A stretch of 5,780 nucleotides of DNA from Candidatus Nitrosopumilus sp. (GCA_011055585.1 DRGT01000040.1:1-5780), one strand, 5' to 3'. Shown: positions 1 to 5,152, counted from the first letter of the stretch. The notes: a model not told the origin generated them from the sequence alone. A program made the numbers and translations.

Positions 1-1
1 G

Positions 2-571
2 CTATCTTTACTGCAAGTGGAAATATTAGATGATGATCTATTTTCGCTTTTGGTTTTTGGAACTCTTATGACTATGATAATATCAAGCGTTGAGCTTCAA
101 CGTAAGTTAAAGAAAATTATACATGTCAAAGTAGGCACATCAGAGCTTGGACTGATTCCAGTATATTTCAGAAGAGTTGTATCAGATGTTCCTGCTATTG
201 CGGTAACTAATACGGAATTTTTAAAGACAACACCAGAGATTATCATTAAAGAGTTTCTTGAAAATAATGATATTAACAAAAAATCATTTCTAGTGTTTGA
301 TGAACAAAATAAACTTGTAGGAATAGTTTCAAAACGTGAAATTGATAAATTCCATAAAAAAACTCGCGATATTACAACGATTGCGGATGTGATGTACAAA
401 AAATTTCATACAGTCTTGCCTCAAGACTATCTCTTTACAGTAATTCAGAAAATGAATTCTCATCCCTTTGATATTATACCTGTTATTGATCCTAGTAAAG
501 ATGGAAAAGTGGTTGGAATAGTAACAACTGAGGGTATAATGAATTTATTAACAGAAACTAAGGAATCCTAA
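2..571 (+). CDS. C-terminal part of a membrane transporter (probable CPA-type Na+/H+ or K+/H+ antiporter) with a CBS domain pair; 5' end outside window
   Basis: The frame is open to the left edge, so this is the last 189 residues of a longer protein. A GTG at base 17 could be mistaken for a start. The first ~30 residues form a hydrophobic helix, with LDDDLFSLLVFGTLMTMII preceding a basic stretch (QRKLKK). This resembles the final transmembrane helix of CPA-family cation/proton antiporters, where the pattern is ...ELFSxLVxxxLxTxxI. Two CBS domains follow, at roughly residues 67-118 (FLVFDEQNKLVGIVSKREI) and 128-183 (IIPVIDPSKDGKVVGIVTT). CBS pairs usually bind adenine nucleotides and gate transport; that role here is inferred. 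A ClC-type chloride channel with a CBS tail is the main alternative. The CBS call is firm; the transporter class is moderate. The gene ends 74 bases before the convergent J-protein gene. Confidence 0.75.
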   Translation, partial: LSLLQVEILDDDLFSLLVFGTLMTMIISSVELQRKLKKIIHVKVGTSELGLIPVYFRRVVSDVPAIAVTNTEFLKTTPEIIIKEFLENNDINKKSFLVFDEQNKLVGIVSKREIDKFHKKTRDITTIADVMYKKFHTVLPQDYLFTVIQKMNSHPFDIIPVIDPSKDGKVVGIVTTEGIMNLLTETKES

Positions 572-645
572 AATTTCTGGGCATTGGGTAATCATAGTAA
601 GATTATGTTGCTAGATTGGTGTTGATTTTACGTGATGATATTTAG

Positions 646-1800
646 TCAGGATTTTCCAAAACCACCTAATTTTGATGTCCAACCAATCTTCTTTGCATTA
701 CTAGATTTTTTACCAAAATTGTCTAATAATTCATAGGTTATCGTGAACCCATTACCTACTATGGTATCATTTTTTGAGAAATTATTCTTACTGTTGACAA
801 ACTCTGGGGGTAAATTCTTAATCTTTTTGATTTTTAATTCTCGAAGTCGAATTGTTTTTCCATTTTCTAATTTTATAATTGCATCATCACTTAATCCTTG
901 AACAGAAAAGTCCTCAAAGAATCTGATAAAGCCGCCTTCTTTTAATTCAATTTTAACATCATAAGTTAATTTATGACCATAGATCAGAATTTCTCTAGCC
1001 TTTATCTTTACATCATCTTCCATATTGAGAATTATCAAAGAATCACTTTCTAAAGAAACAGTGTTTGCAGCATTTTCTACAACGATTTTTCCATTTGGAG
1101 CAATTAGATGAGTTCTGTGTTCTTTGATTGTGTATAAACCGACTTTACCTGTTGGATCCTGGACTCTATCTTTTTTTCCAAACACATTACCAACAATTAC
1201 GTCACCATGATCTGAAGTAATCTTTGCACCATTTTCAATTTTATATTTATTTTCTAGAGGATTTACAAGTTTAAAATCGCCTTTTGTAGTTTTAATATCA
1301 GTTTTGTGATCTTTACTCCAAGAGGGGCTAGTGATATTACCTTGCATTATTATTGGTCCATCATACTTGAGATCTCCTGCCTTGTAGTTTCCTTTTATTG
1401 AGAGTGCTCCATTTGCCTTTCTTTCAAATTCTAATTCACCAAGTGTTTTTGAACCAAAAAGTCTGATTCCTGTTGCGTTAGCTCTGTTTAGTGAACTTGC
1501 CCATTCTTCAGCAACTTTCATATCTTTAGAAAGATTTTCCGCTAGAACCTTGTTTCTTATAATTTCTTCCTCTTCATCAAAAGTGTAAACTTTGGATTTT
1601 CTTCTTCTTTCTTCAGGAGAGTCTGGATATTTTTTACCAAGCTTTAGATCATCATACGCTTGTTTAATTTTTTTAAATAGTTCAATGTCTCCGCCTCTAT
1701 CGGAGTGATGTTCAAGAGCTAATTTTCGAAATGCATCTCGAATTTCTTTTTTTGTGGCGCCTTCATGAACACCGAGAATTTGATAATTATTTTCTACCAT
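646..1800 (-). CDS. J-domain protein with an HSD (not HPD) motif and a beta-rich C-terminal region
   Basis: Residues 4-56 form a J-domain: NYQILGV at helix I, EIRDAFRKLALEHH at helix II, then a GGD turn and FKKIKQAYDDLK at helix III. J-domains stimulate Hsp70 (DnaK) ATPase through a His-Pro-Asp loop. Here the loop reads His-Ser-Asp (residues 32-34; serine codon TCC at 1704-1702), so Hsp70 activation may be weak or absent. There is no Gly/Phe region and no CxxCxGxG zinc domain, so this is not a true DnaJ. A charged helix (about 65-105) leads to ~250 residues rich in beta strands and glycine turns, perhaps beta-solenoid-like, that I cannot assign. The start was set at the ATG at 1800 because GGAG lies 6 bases before it. 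An in-frame ATG at 1812 would add four residues (MEKK). It lies 40 bases after the phosphoribosyltransferase stop, probably in one operon. Confidence 0.85.
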   Translation of the reverse strand: MVENNYQILGVHEGATKKEIRDAFRKLALEHHSDRGGDIELFKKIKQAYDDLKLGKKYPDSPEERRRKSKVYTFDEEEEIIRNKVLAENLSKDMKVAEEWASSLNRANATGIRLFGSKTLGELEFERKANGALSIKGNYKAGDLKYDGPIIMQGNITSPSWSKDHKTDIKTTKGDFKLVNPLENKYKIENGAKITSDHGDVIVGNVFGKKDRVQDPTGKVGLYTIKEHRTHLIAPNGKIVVENAANTVSLESDSLIILNMEDDVKIKAREILIYGHKLTYDVKIELKEGGFIRFFEDFSVQGLSDDAIIKLENGKTIRLRELKIKKIKNLPPEFVNSKNNFSKNDTIVGNGFTITYELLDNFGKKSSNAKKIGWTSKLGGFGKS

Positions 1801-1806
1801 TTTTTT

Positions 1807-1810
1807 CTCC
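1807..1810 (-). promoter_or_regulatory. Shine-Dalgarno site GGAG for the J-domain gene
   Basis: GGAG on the minus strand is separated by six A residues from the ATG at 1800. It overlaps the upstream in-frame ATG at 1812. A well-spaced ribosome site is what favours Met at 1800 over 1812, and fits translation as the second gene of an operon. A leaderless start at 1812 from the TATTAAAG sequence about 25 bases upstream cannot be excluded. Confidence 0.5.
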
Positions 1811-1840
1811 ATATAATGAGGTTTTTATCAGCTTTAATAA

Positions 1841-2464
1841 TTAATTTCGATATTTCTTGAATATTTTGATTACTTCTTCATCGGAAACTTGGTCAAAACT
1901 TTTGTAAAACTGTCCAACAGCAGCAAATTCATCTGGAACTTCCAATGATACAATTGATGATACGTTTTTTTTCATTAATTCAAAAACGCTTGCAGGCATA
2001 ACAGGTATAGCCAAAATTATTTCTTTGACGTTTTGTTTTGTTAACCAATTTAAAATTGCAAAAACTGTTGAGCCTGTTGCAATTCCATCATCAACTAGAA
2101 TTATTTTCTTATCTGTTATTTTATATTCAGAATTACCTCTATATTCTTCTAATCTGCGTTTCACTTCTAATTTTTTTTTAGACAACTCTTCATTTAGATT
2201 TGGATCATTGGCATAGTTTTTCCAATAATTGCTTTGAAATAGTGTACCGTCATGTGTAATTGCTCCTATAGCAAATTCTGGATTATCGGAAGGAGTAATT
2301 TTTTTAGAAATTGCTATGTCTAGCTTACAATTGATTTTTTTTGCAATTTCATGACCGACTATCACTCCACCGCGAGGAATAGCTAATACTAGAAAGTCAT
2401 GATTGTCAATCAAATGTATTTTATCAGCAAGTAATTTACCTGCCTCAACTCTATCTTTTATCAT
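1841..2464 (-). CDS. Phosphoribosyltransferase-family protein (COG1926-like)
   Basis: A complete 207-residue type I phosphoribosyltransferase fold. The PRPP-binding loop is clear at residues 121-133 (IILVDDGIATGST), with the acidic pair D125-D126 that contacts the ribose hydroxyls. PRGG at 30-33 is the usual pyrophosphate-loop position. The N-terminal DRVEAGKLLADKI and the segment SKKITPSDNPEFAIGAI match the pattern of the 'predicted phosphoribosyltransferase' family, whose substrate is generally unknown. It may act in nucleobase salvage or an unassigned transfer reaction from PRPP; sequence alone does not say which base is used. The protein is expected to be cytosolic. ATG at 2464 lies 25-30 bases after a TATA box, consistent with a leaderless transcript. 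The J-domain gene follows 40 bases downstream on the same strand and is probably co-transcribed. Family is certain, substrate is not. Confidence 0.9.
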   Translation of the reverse strand: MIKDRVEAGKLLADKIHLIDNHDFLVLAIPRGGVIVGHEIAKKINCKLDIAISKKITPSDNPEFAIGAITHDGTLFQSNYWKNYANDPNLNEELSKKKLEVKRRLEEYRGNSEYKITDKKIILVDDGIATGSTVFAILNWLTKQNVKEIILAIPVMPASVFELMKKNVSSIVSLEVPDEFAAVGQFYKSFDQVSDEEVIKIFKKYRN

Positions 2465-2488
2465 TATATGATTAATGTGATTTTTTTC

Positions 2489-2494
2489 TTATAA
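2489..2494 (-). promoter_or_regulatory. TATA box for the phosphoribosyltransferase gene
   Basis: TTATAA on the minus strand lies at -30 to -25 relative to the ATG at 2464. It is preceded by a purine-rich stretch (CAAAGATGAG) that could serve as the B-recognition element. This spacing puts transcription start at or next to the start codon, the normal archaeal leaderless arrangement. The same bases contain the stop codon of the candidate small gene 2489-2581, so either reading could be fortuitous. Confidence 0.55.
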
Positions 2495-2581
2495 CTCATC
2501 TTTGATTCCCTCTGCTTTCTGTTCTTTTGAAAGTTTAAAGGATGCATTTTTTTCATAATTTTTCTGACAAAGAACAGGCAT
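2489..2581 (-). CDS. Candidate 30-residue small protein
   Basis: An ATG-to-TAA frame of 30 codons, starting MPVLCQKNYEKNASFKL and ending GIKDEL. Its composition is hydrophilic and protein-like (Lys/Glu-rich, one Cys, no runs), unlike the usual antisense shadow, and it lies in otherwise unused sequence upstream of the phosphoribosyltransferase on the same strand. TGATCC, two bases before the ATG, could pair with the distal part of the anti-Shine-Dalgarno sequence, but the spacing is poor. No good TATA box stands 25-30 bases upstream; TTTAGA about 40 bases upstream is the nearest. I recognise no family. The stop overlaps the TATA box of the next gene by three bases. It could equally be chance open sequence; conservation would decide. 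Confidence 0.35.
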   Translation of the reverse strand: MPVLCQKNYEKNASFKLSKEQKAEGIKDEL

Positions 2582-2624
2582 ATGGATCAGATTTAGAGGA
2601 AAGTAGTGCAATGTATTCTAAATG

Positions 2625-2633
2625 TTTATTTTT
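2625..2633 (+). promoter_or_regulatory. Possible TATA box for the 2661 gene
   Basis: TTTATTTTT lies 28-36 bases before the ATG at 2661 and resembles the TTTATTT elements before two other genes in this window. If it is the promoter, it sits inside the longer reading frame that opens at 2622 and argues against that start. A second TATA-like site (TATACTAT, from 2666) precedes the ATG at 2700. Confidence 0.35.
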
Positions 2634-2660
2634 CAGATTAACGTAATATTATGCTGGGAT

Positions 2661-3026
2661 ATGAGTATACTATTAGCTCATAGGTTTGAAGAGAAGAGAA
2701 TGGAAAAAGCCTTAGAAATGCTTTTGATTGATAGAAGAAACGAGTTTCGTGAGTTAGGTGCAAGTGTTTTCCCAACGGGCTCGAAACCCATAACCTCAAT
2801 TAAAAATTGGGAAGAGTATCTTCTCAACTTTTGTTTAGATGTATCTGAGGCTTTCAAATGTTGGTCCGGCGATAAAGAAACGGAAATAACTTCGGCAATG
2901 AAAGCTTTGACAATATTGCGTCAGTGTTCAAAAAATAAGACGACTATGAACCAAATGACACACCTCTTGAACATAGCATTTTATCTTGCGGGAGAATTCA
3001 AAGTTATTTACAAACGATTAGAATAG
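2661..3026 (+). CDS. Hypothetical helical protein, unknown family
   Basis: I do not recognise a family. From ATG 2661 the protein has 121 residues with no signal peptide or clear membrane span. It looks largely alpha-helical: charged helix RFEEKRMEKALEMLLIDRRNEFREL (about 8-32), a short loop with Pro and Gly (FPTGSKP, 37-43), helix NWEEYLLNFCLDVSEAFKCW (49-68), and two more helices over 75-90 and 96-120. Three cysteines (58, 67, 89) are scattered and form no metal motif. The start is uncertain. ATG 2622 would add 13 odd hydrophobic residues (MFIFQINVILCWD), 2661 sits behind a TATA-like element, and 2700 (MEKALEMLL) has a purine-rich leader. It stands alone and converges on the 3075-3347 gene with 48 bases between stops. 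It is probably a real lineage-specific gene. Confidence 0.6.
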   Translation: MSILLAHRFEEKRMEKALEMLLIDRRNEFRELGASVFPTGSKPITSIKNWEEYLLNFCLDVSEAFKCWSGDKETEITSAMKALTILRQCSKNKTTMNQMTHLLNIAFYLAGEFKVIYKRLE

Positions 3027-3069
3027 TGAATACAAAATAATACAGTATGAAGAGTGGAAGCTTATTGTT

Positions 3070-3089
3070 AAATTTTATTTAAAAAATTT
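3070..3089 (-). terminator. AT-only inverted repeat at the end of the 3075-3347 gene
   Basis: AAATTTT at 3070-3076 and its inverse AAAATTT at 3083-3089 are separated by six bases and straddle the stop codon. The stem is AT-only and so weak. A T-rich element between two converging genes is a plausible archaeal terminator, but base composition alone could produce it. Confidence 0.25.
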
Positions 3090-3347
3090 GTCAATCTGAT
3101 TTCTGTATTTGAAAGTAAGTTTTCCAAAATCTTCAAAATCAGAAGCTGAAGGATACTTCATTCTCATTCCATATTGATTTATGAAAACTGATAGAGCATT
3201 ACCAACAATTAGACTAAAACAGGATTCGGCCAAATTTTGTGAGTATGGAAAAGCAATTTTTATGAAAGGCAGGTATGATTCAGTTTGTCTAACCATAAAT
3301 TTGATATGATTTTCAACATAATCTTGAATGTCTTTTTGGATTACCAT
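3075..3347 (-). CDS. Hypothetical 90-residue protein, unknown family
   Basis: No family is recognised. The ATG-started protein reads as three or so amphipathic helices: IQKDIQDYVENHIKFMVRQ (3-21), a hydrophobic central part (about 25-58, including SCFSLIVGNALSVFINQYG) and a charged C-terminal helix ending YRNQIDKFFK. The central segment is moderately hydrophobic but broken by Pro, Asn and Glu, so it is more likely a buried core or dimer interface than a membrane span. Aromatic residues are frequent. A TATA-like AAATAAAAG lies 22-30 bases before the ATG, consistent with a leaderless monocistronic transcript. The stop falls within an AT-only inverted repeat (3070-3089) that may help end transcription. 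Gene reality is likely; function is unknown. Confidence 0.6.
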   Translation of the reverse strand: MVIQKDIQDYVENHIKFMVRQTESYLPFIKIAFPYSQNLAESCFSLIVGNALSVFINQYGMRMKYPSASDFEDFGKLTFKYRNQIDKFFK

Positions 3348-3368
3348 ACTATAATTTAGTCTAGGTTT

Positions 3369-3377
3369 CTTTTATTT
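3369..3377 (-). promoter_or_regulatory. Possible TATA box for the 3075-3347 gene
   Basis: AAATAAAAG on the minus strand lies at -30 to -22 from the ATG at 3347. The spacing fits a leaderless archaeal promoter but the sequence is a poor match to the TTTAWATA consensus, and the region is AT-rich throughout. Confidence 0.3.
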
Positions 3378-3425
3378 CCTTATTATTTTAGATAATTATC
3401 TTATTCTTTTTTGACATTACATGAG

Positions 3426-3435
3426 GAACTAGTTC
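3426..3435 (+). promoter_or_regulatory. 10-base palindrome GAACTAGTTC upstream of the DUF1059-like gene
   Basis: A perfect palindrome centred about 33 bases upstream of the TATA box and about 60 bases before the start codon. TTCGAA at 3434-3439 overlaps its end. The position suits an activator or repressor dimer site, but a single palindrome of this size is expected by chance fairly often. Confidence 0.2.
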
Positions 3436-3460
3436 GAAGATCGATTTTTAGAAAATAGTT

Positions 3461-3467
3461 TTTATAT
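3461..3467 (+). promoter_or_regulatory. TATA box for the DUF1059-like gene
   Basis: TTTATAT lies at -29 to -23 relative to the ATG at 3490, the best match to an archaeal TATA element in the window. It predicts a leaderless transcript starting at ATG 3490 or 3493 and argues against the in-frame TTG at 3475, which would lie only about 10 bases downstream of the box. The 8-base palindrome TATCGATA (3465-3472) overlaps its 3' end. Confidence 0.65.
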
Positions 3468-3489
3468 CGATAGTTTGTCCCAGCTAACT

Positions 3490-3684
3490 ATGATGATAAA
3501 GCTCGAATGTAAAGAGTATGGTTTTGAATGTGAGTATGTTGTTGAAGGAGAATGTGACACTAAATTAATTGAACAGTTACGTTCTCACTTTGACGCTGAG
3601 CATGGAATTGACTATTCTTCAGAGTTCATAATTCAAATGGTCATGAATAGAGGACATACAAGAGAATCAATAACTAAAGCATAG
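3490..3684 (+). CDS. DUF1059-like small Cys/His protein
   Basis: A 64-residue cytosolic protein starting MMIKLECKEYGFECEY. The pattern of an N-terminal strand with C7-x6-C14, then an acidic helix ending in H33-x4-H38-G, resembles the DUF1059 family, whose members share Cys...G-x-x-C...H-x4-H-G. The two Cys and two His residues could bind a single zinc; this is inferred. A third Cys (22) is not part of that pattern. The family has no established function and occurs widely in archaea and soil bacteria. The frame could begin at TTG 3475, but the TATA box at 3461-3467 places the transcript start at ATG 3490. The gene appears monocistronic: T-tracts follow its stop and the TFB gene downstream has its own promoter. 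Confidence 0.75.
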   Translation: MMIKLECKEYGFECEYVVEGECDTKLIEQLRSHFDAEHGIDYSSEFIIQMVMNRGHTRESITKA

Positions 3685-3734
3685 TTTTTACGCAGCATTT
3701 TTTGCGAAACAAACTAATTTTTATCGAAAATTTT
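3684..3734 (+). terminator. T-tract terminator region after the DUF1059-like gene
   Basis: Three T-runs follow the stop codon closely: TTTTTA from 3685, TTTTTT at 3698-3703 and TTTTT at 3718-3722. Archaeal RNA polymerase commonly terminates at such U-tracts. Weak inverted repeats accompany them: CGCA/TGCG at 3691-3694 and 3703-3706, and AATTTT/AAAATT at 3716-3721 and 3727-3732. Confidence 0.45.
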
Positions 3735-3750
3735 GCCTGTTTGATCTTCC

Positions 3751-3759
3751 TTTTATTTG
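3751..3759 (+). promoter_or_regulatory. Probable TATA box for the TFB gene
   Basis: TTTTATTTG lies at -32 to -24 from the GTG at 3783, the spacing of a leaderless archaeal promoter. A second, more upstream candidate is TTTTTATCG at 3718-3726, which shares its core with the box of the preceding gene and would give a leader of about 35 bases. Confidence 0.45.
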
Positions 3760-3782
3760 CCTATAACGTATAGTATGTAACA

Positions 3783-4718
3783 GTGGTACAGAATTATTCT
3801 ACAGATTATGATGTCAAGTGTCAATTAGATACTTGCAAAACCTACCCCGTCATTACTGATGCTGAAAGAGGCGAATTACTCTGCGGGGGTTGCGGTCTTG
3901 TCCTAGTGCAAAACATAGCTGATTTGTCGCATGAAAGTCAAGGATATACGCAAGAAGAGTTCATGTCTCAAGCAAGAACTGGTCCTGCAATATCACTAAC
4001 AATGCACGACAAAGGACTATCTACAGTTATTGGAAACAATGTTGATTCATCTGGTCGTGCATTATCTAGCAAAACAAAACTTGCTTTTGGAAGACTAAGA
4101 CAATGGGATAAACGTAGTAAATCAAGAACTACATCTTCACTAAGTAAGGCATTTACTTTACTTAACGCAATGAAAACAAAACTTGCAATTCCAGATAATG
4201 TAGTTGAAGAAGCAGCATATCTCTATAGAAAAGCAGCCAGTTTAAAACTCACTAGAGGAAGAACTATGGCGTCTCTAGTTGCAGCTGCTCTTTATGCAGC
4301 ATGTAGAGAAACTAATACTCCAAGAACACTTGATGATATTGCCGAGGTAGGAAATATAGAGAGAAGAAGCCTATCACGTGATCTGAGAACTTTGATTCTG
4401 AAATTCGATCTAAAACTAGATCAATACAATACAGCATCATTTATTGTAAAAATTTCAAACAATCTAAATCTCAGAGAAAAAACAAAGCGTGATGCTCTAT
4501 CTATTTTTAAAAGATCAGAGGATGAAAATATTACATCAGGAAAACATCCAGTTGCACTTGCAGCAGCTTCACTTTATCTTGCATGTATAATTAATGGTGA
4601 AAAGATTAGTCAGAAGAAATTTGCAAAAACAGCTGGTATAAGCGATGTCACAATCAGAACAAGGGCTACTCTAATCAAGAAAACACTTGGCCTTACAAAC
4701 CTAGCAGACAGTATCTAG
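3783..4718 (+). CDS. tfb: Transcription initiation factor TFB (TFIIB homologue)
   Basis: TFB bridges TBP-bound promoter DNA and RNA polymerase and sets the start site. All 311 residues are present. The N-terminal zinc ribbon has C13-x4-C18 and C34-x2-C37 (ELLCGGCGLVL); the first pair is C-x4-C rather than the usual C-x2-C. B-reader and linker occupy roughly 50-115. Cyclin repeat 1 spans about 118-213 (TMASLVAAALYAACR, then the TLDDIAEVGNIERRSLSRD helix-turn-helix). Repeat 2 spans about 218-304 (HPVALAAASLYLAC, then KKFAKTAGISDVTIRTR, which in the family reads the B-recognition element). The start is GTG at 3783: an in-frame stop lies at 3771-3773 and no ATG intervenes. Thaumarchaea typically carry several TFB paralogues, so this may serve a subset of promoters. 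Its stop overlaps that of the opposing gene. Confidence 0.95.
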   Translation: MVQNYSTDYDVKCQLDTCKTYPVITDAERGELLCGGCGLVLVQNIADLSHESQGYTQEEFMSQARTGPAISLTMHDKGLSTVIGNNVDSSGRALSSKTKLAFGRLRQWDKRSKSRTTSSLSKAFTLLNAMKTKLAIPDNVVEEAAYLYRKAASLKLTRGRTMASLVAAALYAACRETNTPRTLDDIAEVGNIERRSLSRDLRTLILKFDLKLDQYNTASFIVKISNNLNLREKTKRDALSIFKRSEDENITSGKHPVALAAASLYLACIINGEKISQKKFAKTAGISDVTIRTRATLIKKTLGLTNLADSI

Positions 4719-5152
4719 GCTGAATTAAAAGGCGAAAAAACTTTTTCAAACACAGTATCTTTTAGTTGTATTACAAGGCTCATAATGACTTTGATTTGCT
4801 CTAGGACAACTGCGTTTAAGTTATTTAGTTTCTTGTTTAGCTCATCAATTTGGTTTTGCAAGAAGCTTTTATCAATTTTTAAATCATCAATTTGTGATTC
4901 TAGTTGACCCTTTTCTGCCTTGAGTTTTTTGTTTTCTTCTGTTAATTGTTCAAGTTTTTCTTCATCTGTTAGTCCCGGAAATGGTTCCCTAATTGGTTCT
5001 GGTTCTGGTTGGGGAATTGGTTCTGGTTCAGGAATTGGTTGCGGTATGGGAGGGGGGATAGGTACTTGATCTTCTTGTTGTGCAAAAGATTGGTTCGCTA
5101 AAACGCTAGTAAATAAAATTGAAAACAATAGTAAAGTAAAGAGACTCTTCAT
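4715..5152 (-). CDS. Exported Pro/Glu-rich coiled-coil protein, unknown function
   Basis: 145 residues. A Sec-type signal peptide opens the protein: MK, hydrophobic core SLFTLLLFSILFTSVLA, and a likely cut after SFA (residue 24) before QQEDQ. A rigid linker of alternating prolines follows (about 30-60, units PIP, PEPEP, PQP). Residues 62-112 are a strong coiled coil with Leu/Ile at heptad spacing (KLEQLTEENKKLKAEKGQLE, then QIDDL, FLQNQIDELNKKL). The C-terminal 30 residues (VVLEQIKVIMSLVIQLKDTV) are amphipathic to hydrophobic and might mediate oligomerisation or membrane contact. An extracellular spacer or trimerising stalk is a reasonable guess but not shown. ATG 5152 was chosen over 5206 because it begins the signal peptide, and a TATA box stands 27-34 bases before it; the longer form would overlap the neighbouring gene. 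No metal motif or Cys is present. Confidence 0.75.
   Translation of the reverse strand: MKSLFTLLLFSILFTSVLANQSFAQQEDQVPIPPPIPQPIPEPEPIPQPEPEPIREPFPGLTDEEKLEQLTEENKKLKAEKGQLESQIDDLKIDKSFLQNQIDELNKKLNNLNAVVLEQIKVIMSLVIQLKDTVFEKVFSPFNSA
4991..5040 (-). repeat. Short direct repeats encoding the Pro-Glu linker
   Basis: AATTGGTTCTGGTTC (plus-strand reading) occurs at 4991-5005 and again at 5015-5029, a 24-base period, with a partial third copy AATTGGTT at 5033-5040. A G6 run follows at 5052-5057. The repeats encode the PIPEPEP-type units of the exported protein, so copy number could vary between strains by slippage. Confidence 0.6.

Noticed and set aside
1..33. A second frame (AIFTASGNIR then stop at 31-33) could be the end of an upstream gene
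   Set aside because: The other frame continues a convincing transmembrane helix straight into the CBS gene, so the short one is most likely a shadow.
97..399. Open frame of 100 codons on the minus strand
   Set aside because: It lies wholly antisense to the well-supported CBS-domain gene and its translation shows no motif or sensible composition.
2025..2216. Open frame of 63 codons on the plus strand
   Set aside because: It is antisense to the phosphoribosyltransferase, including its PRPP loop, and is Phe/Ser-rich as expected of a shadow frame.
2465..2560. Overlapping 30-codon Lys-rich frame (MKKMHPLNFQ...) on the minus strand
   Set aside because: It overlaps the better-composed 2489-2581 frame in another phase, runs to within a few bases of the phosphoribosyltransferase start, and is highly Lys-biased as AT-rich spacer would give.
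2776..2792. GGGCTCGAAACCC resembles a tRNA T-arm
   Set aside because: The stem is only three GC pairs beyond the loop, no matching acceptor, D-arm or anticodon arm is found upstream, and it is within a coding frame.
3391..3417. Nine-codon frame MSKKNKIII on the minus strand in the 3348-3489 spacer
   Set aside because: Too short and AT-driven, with no promoter or ribosome site.
5034..5062. G-rich plus-strand run as a possible G-quadruplex
   Set aside because: It has only one GGG and one G6 tract close together; the other G tracts are pairs, and it is explained by proline codons on the other strand.
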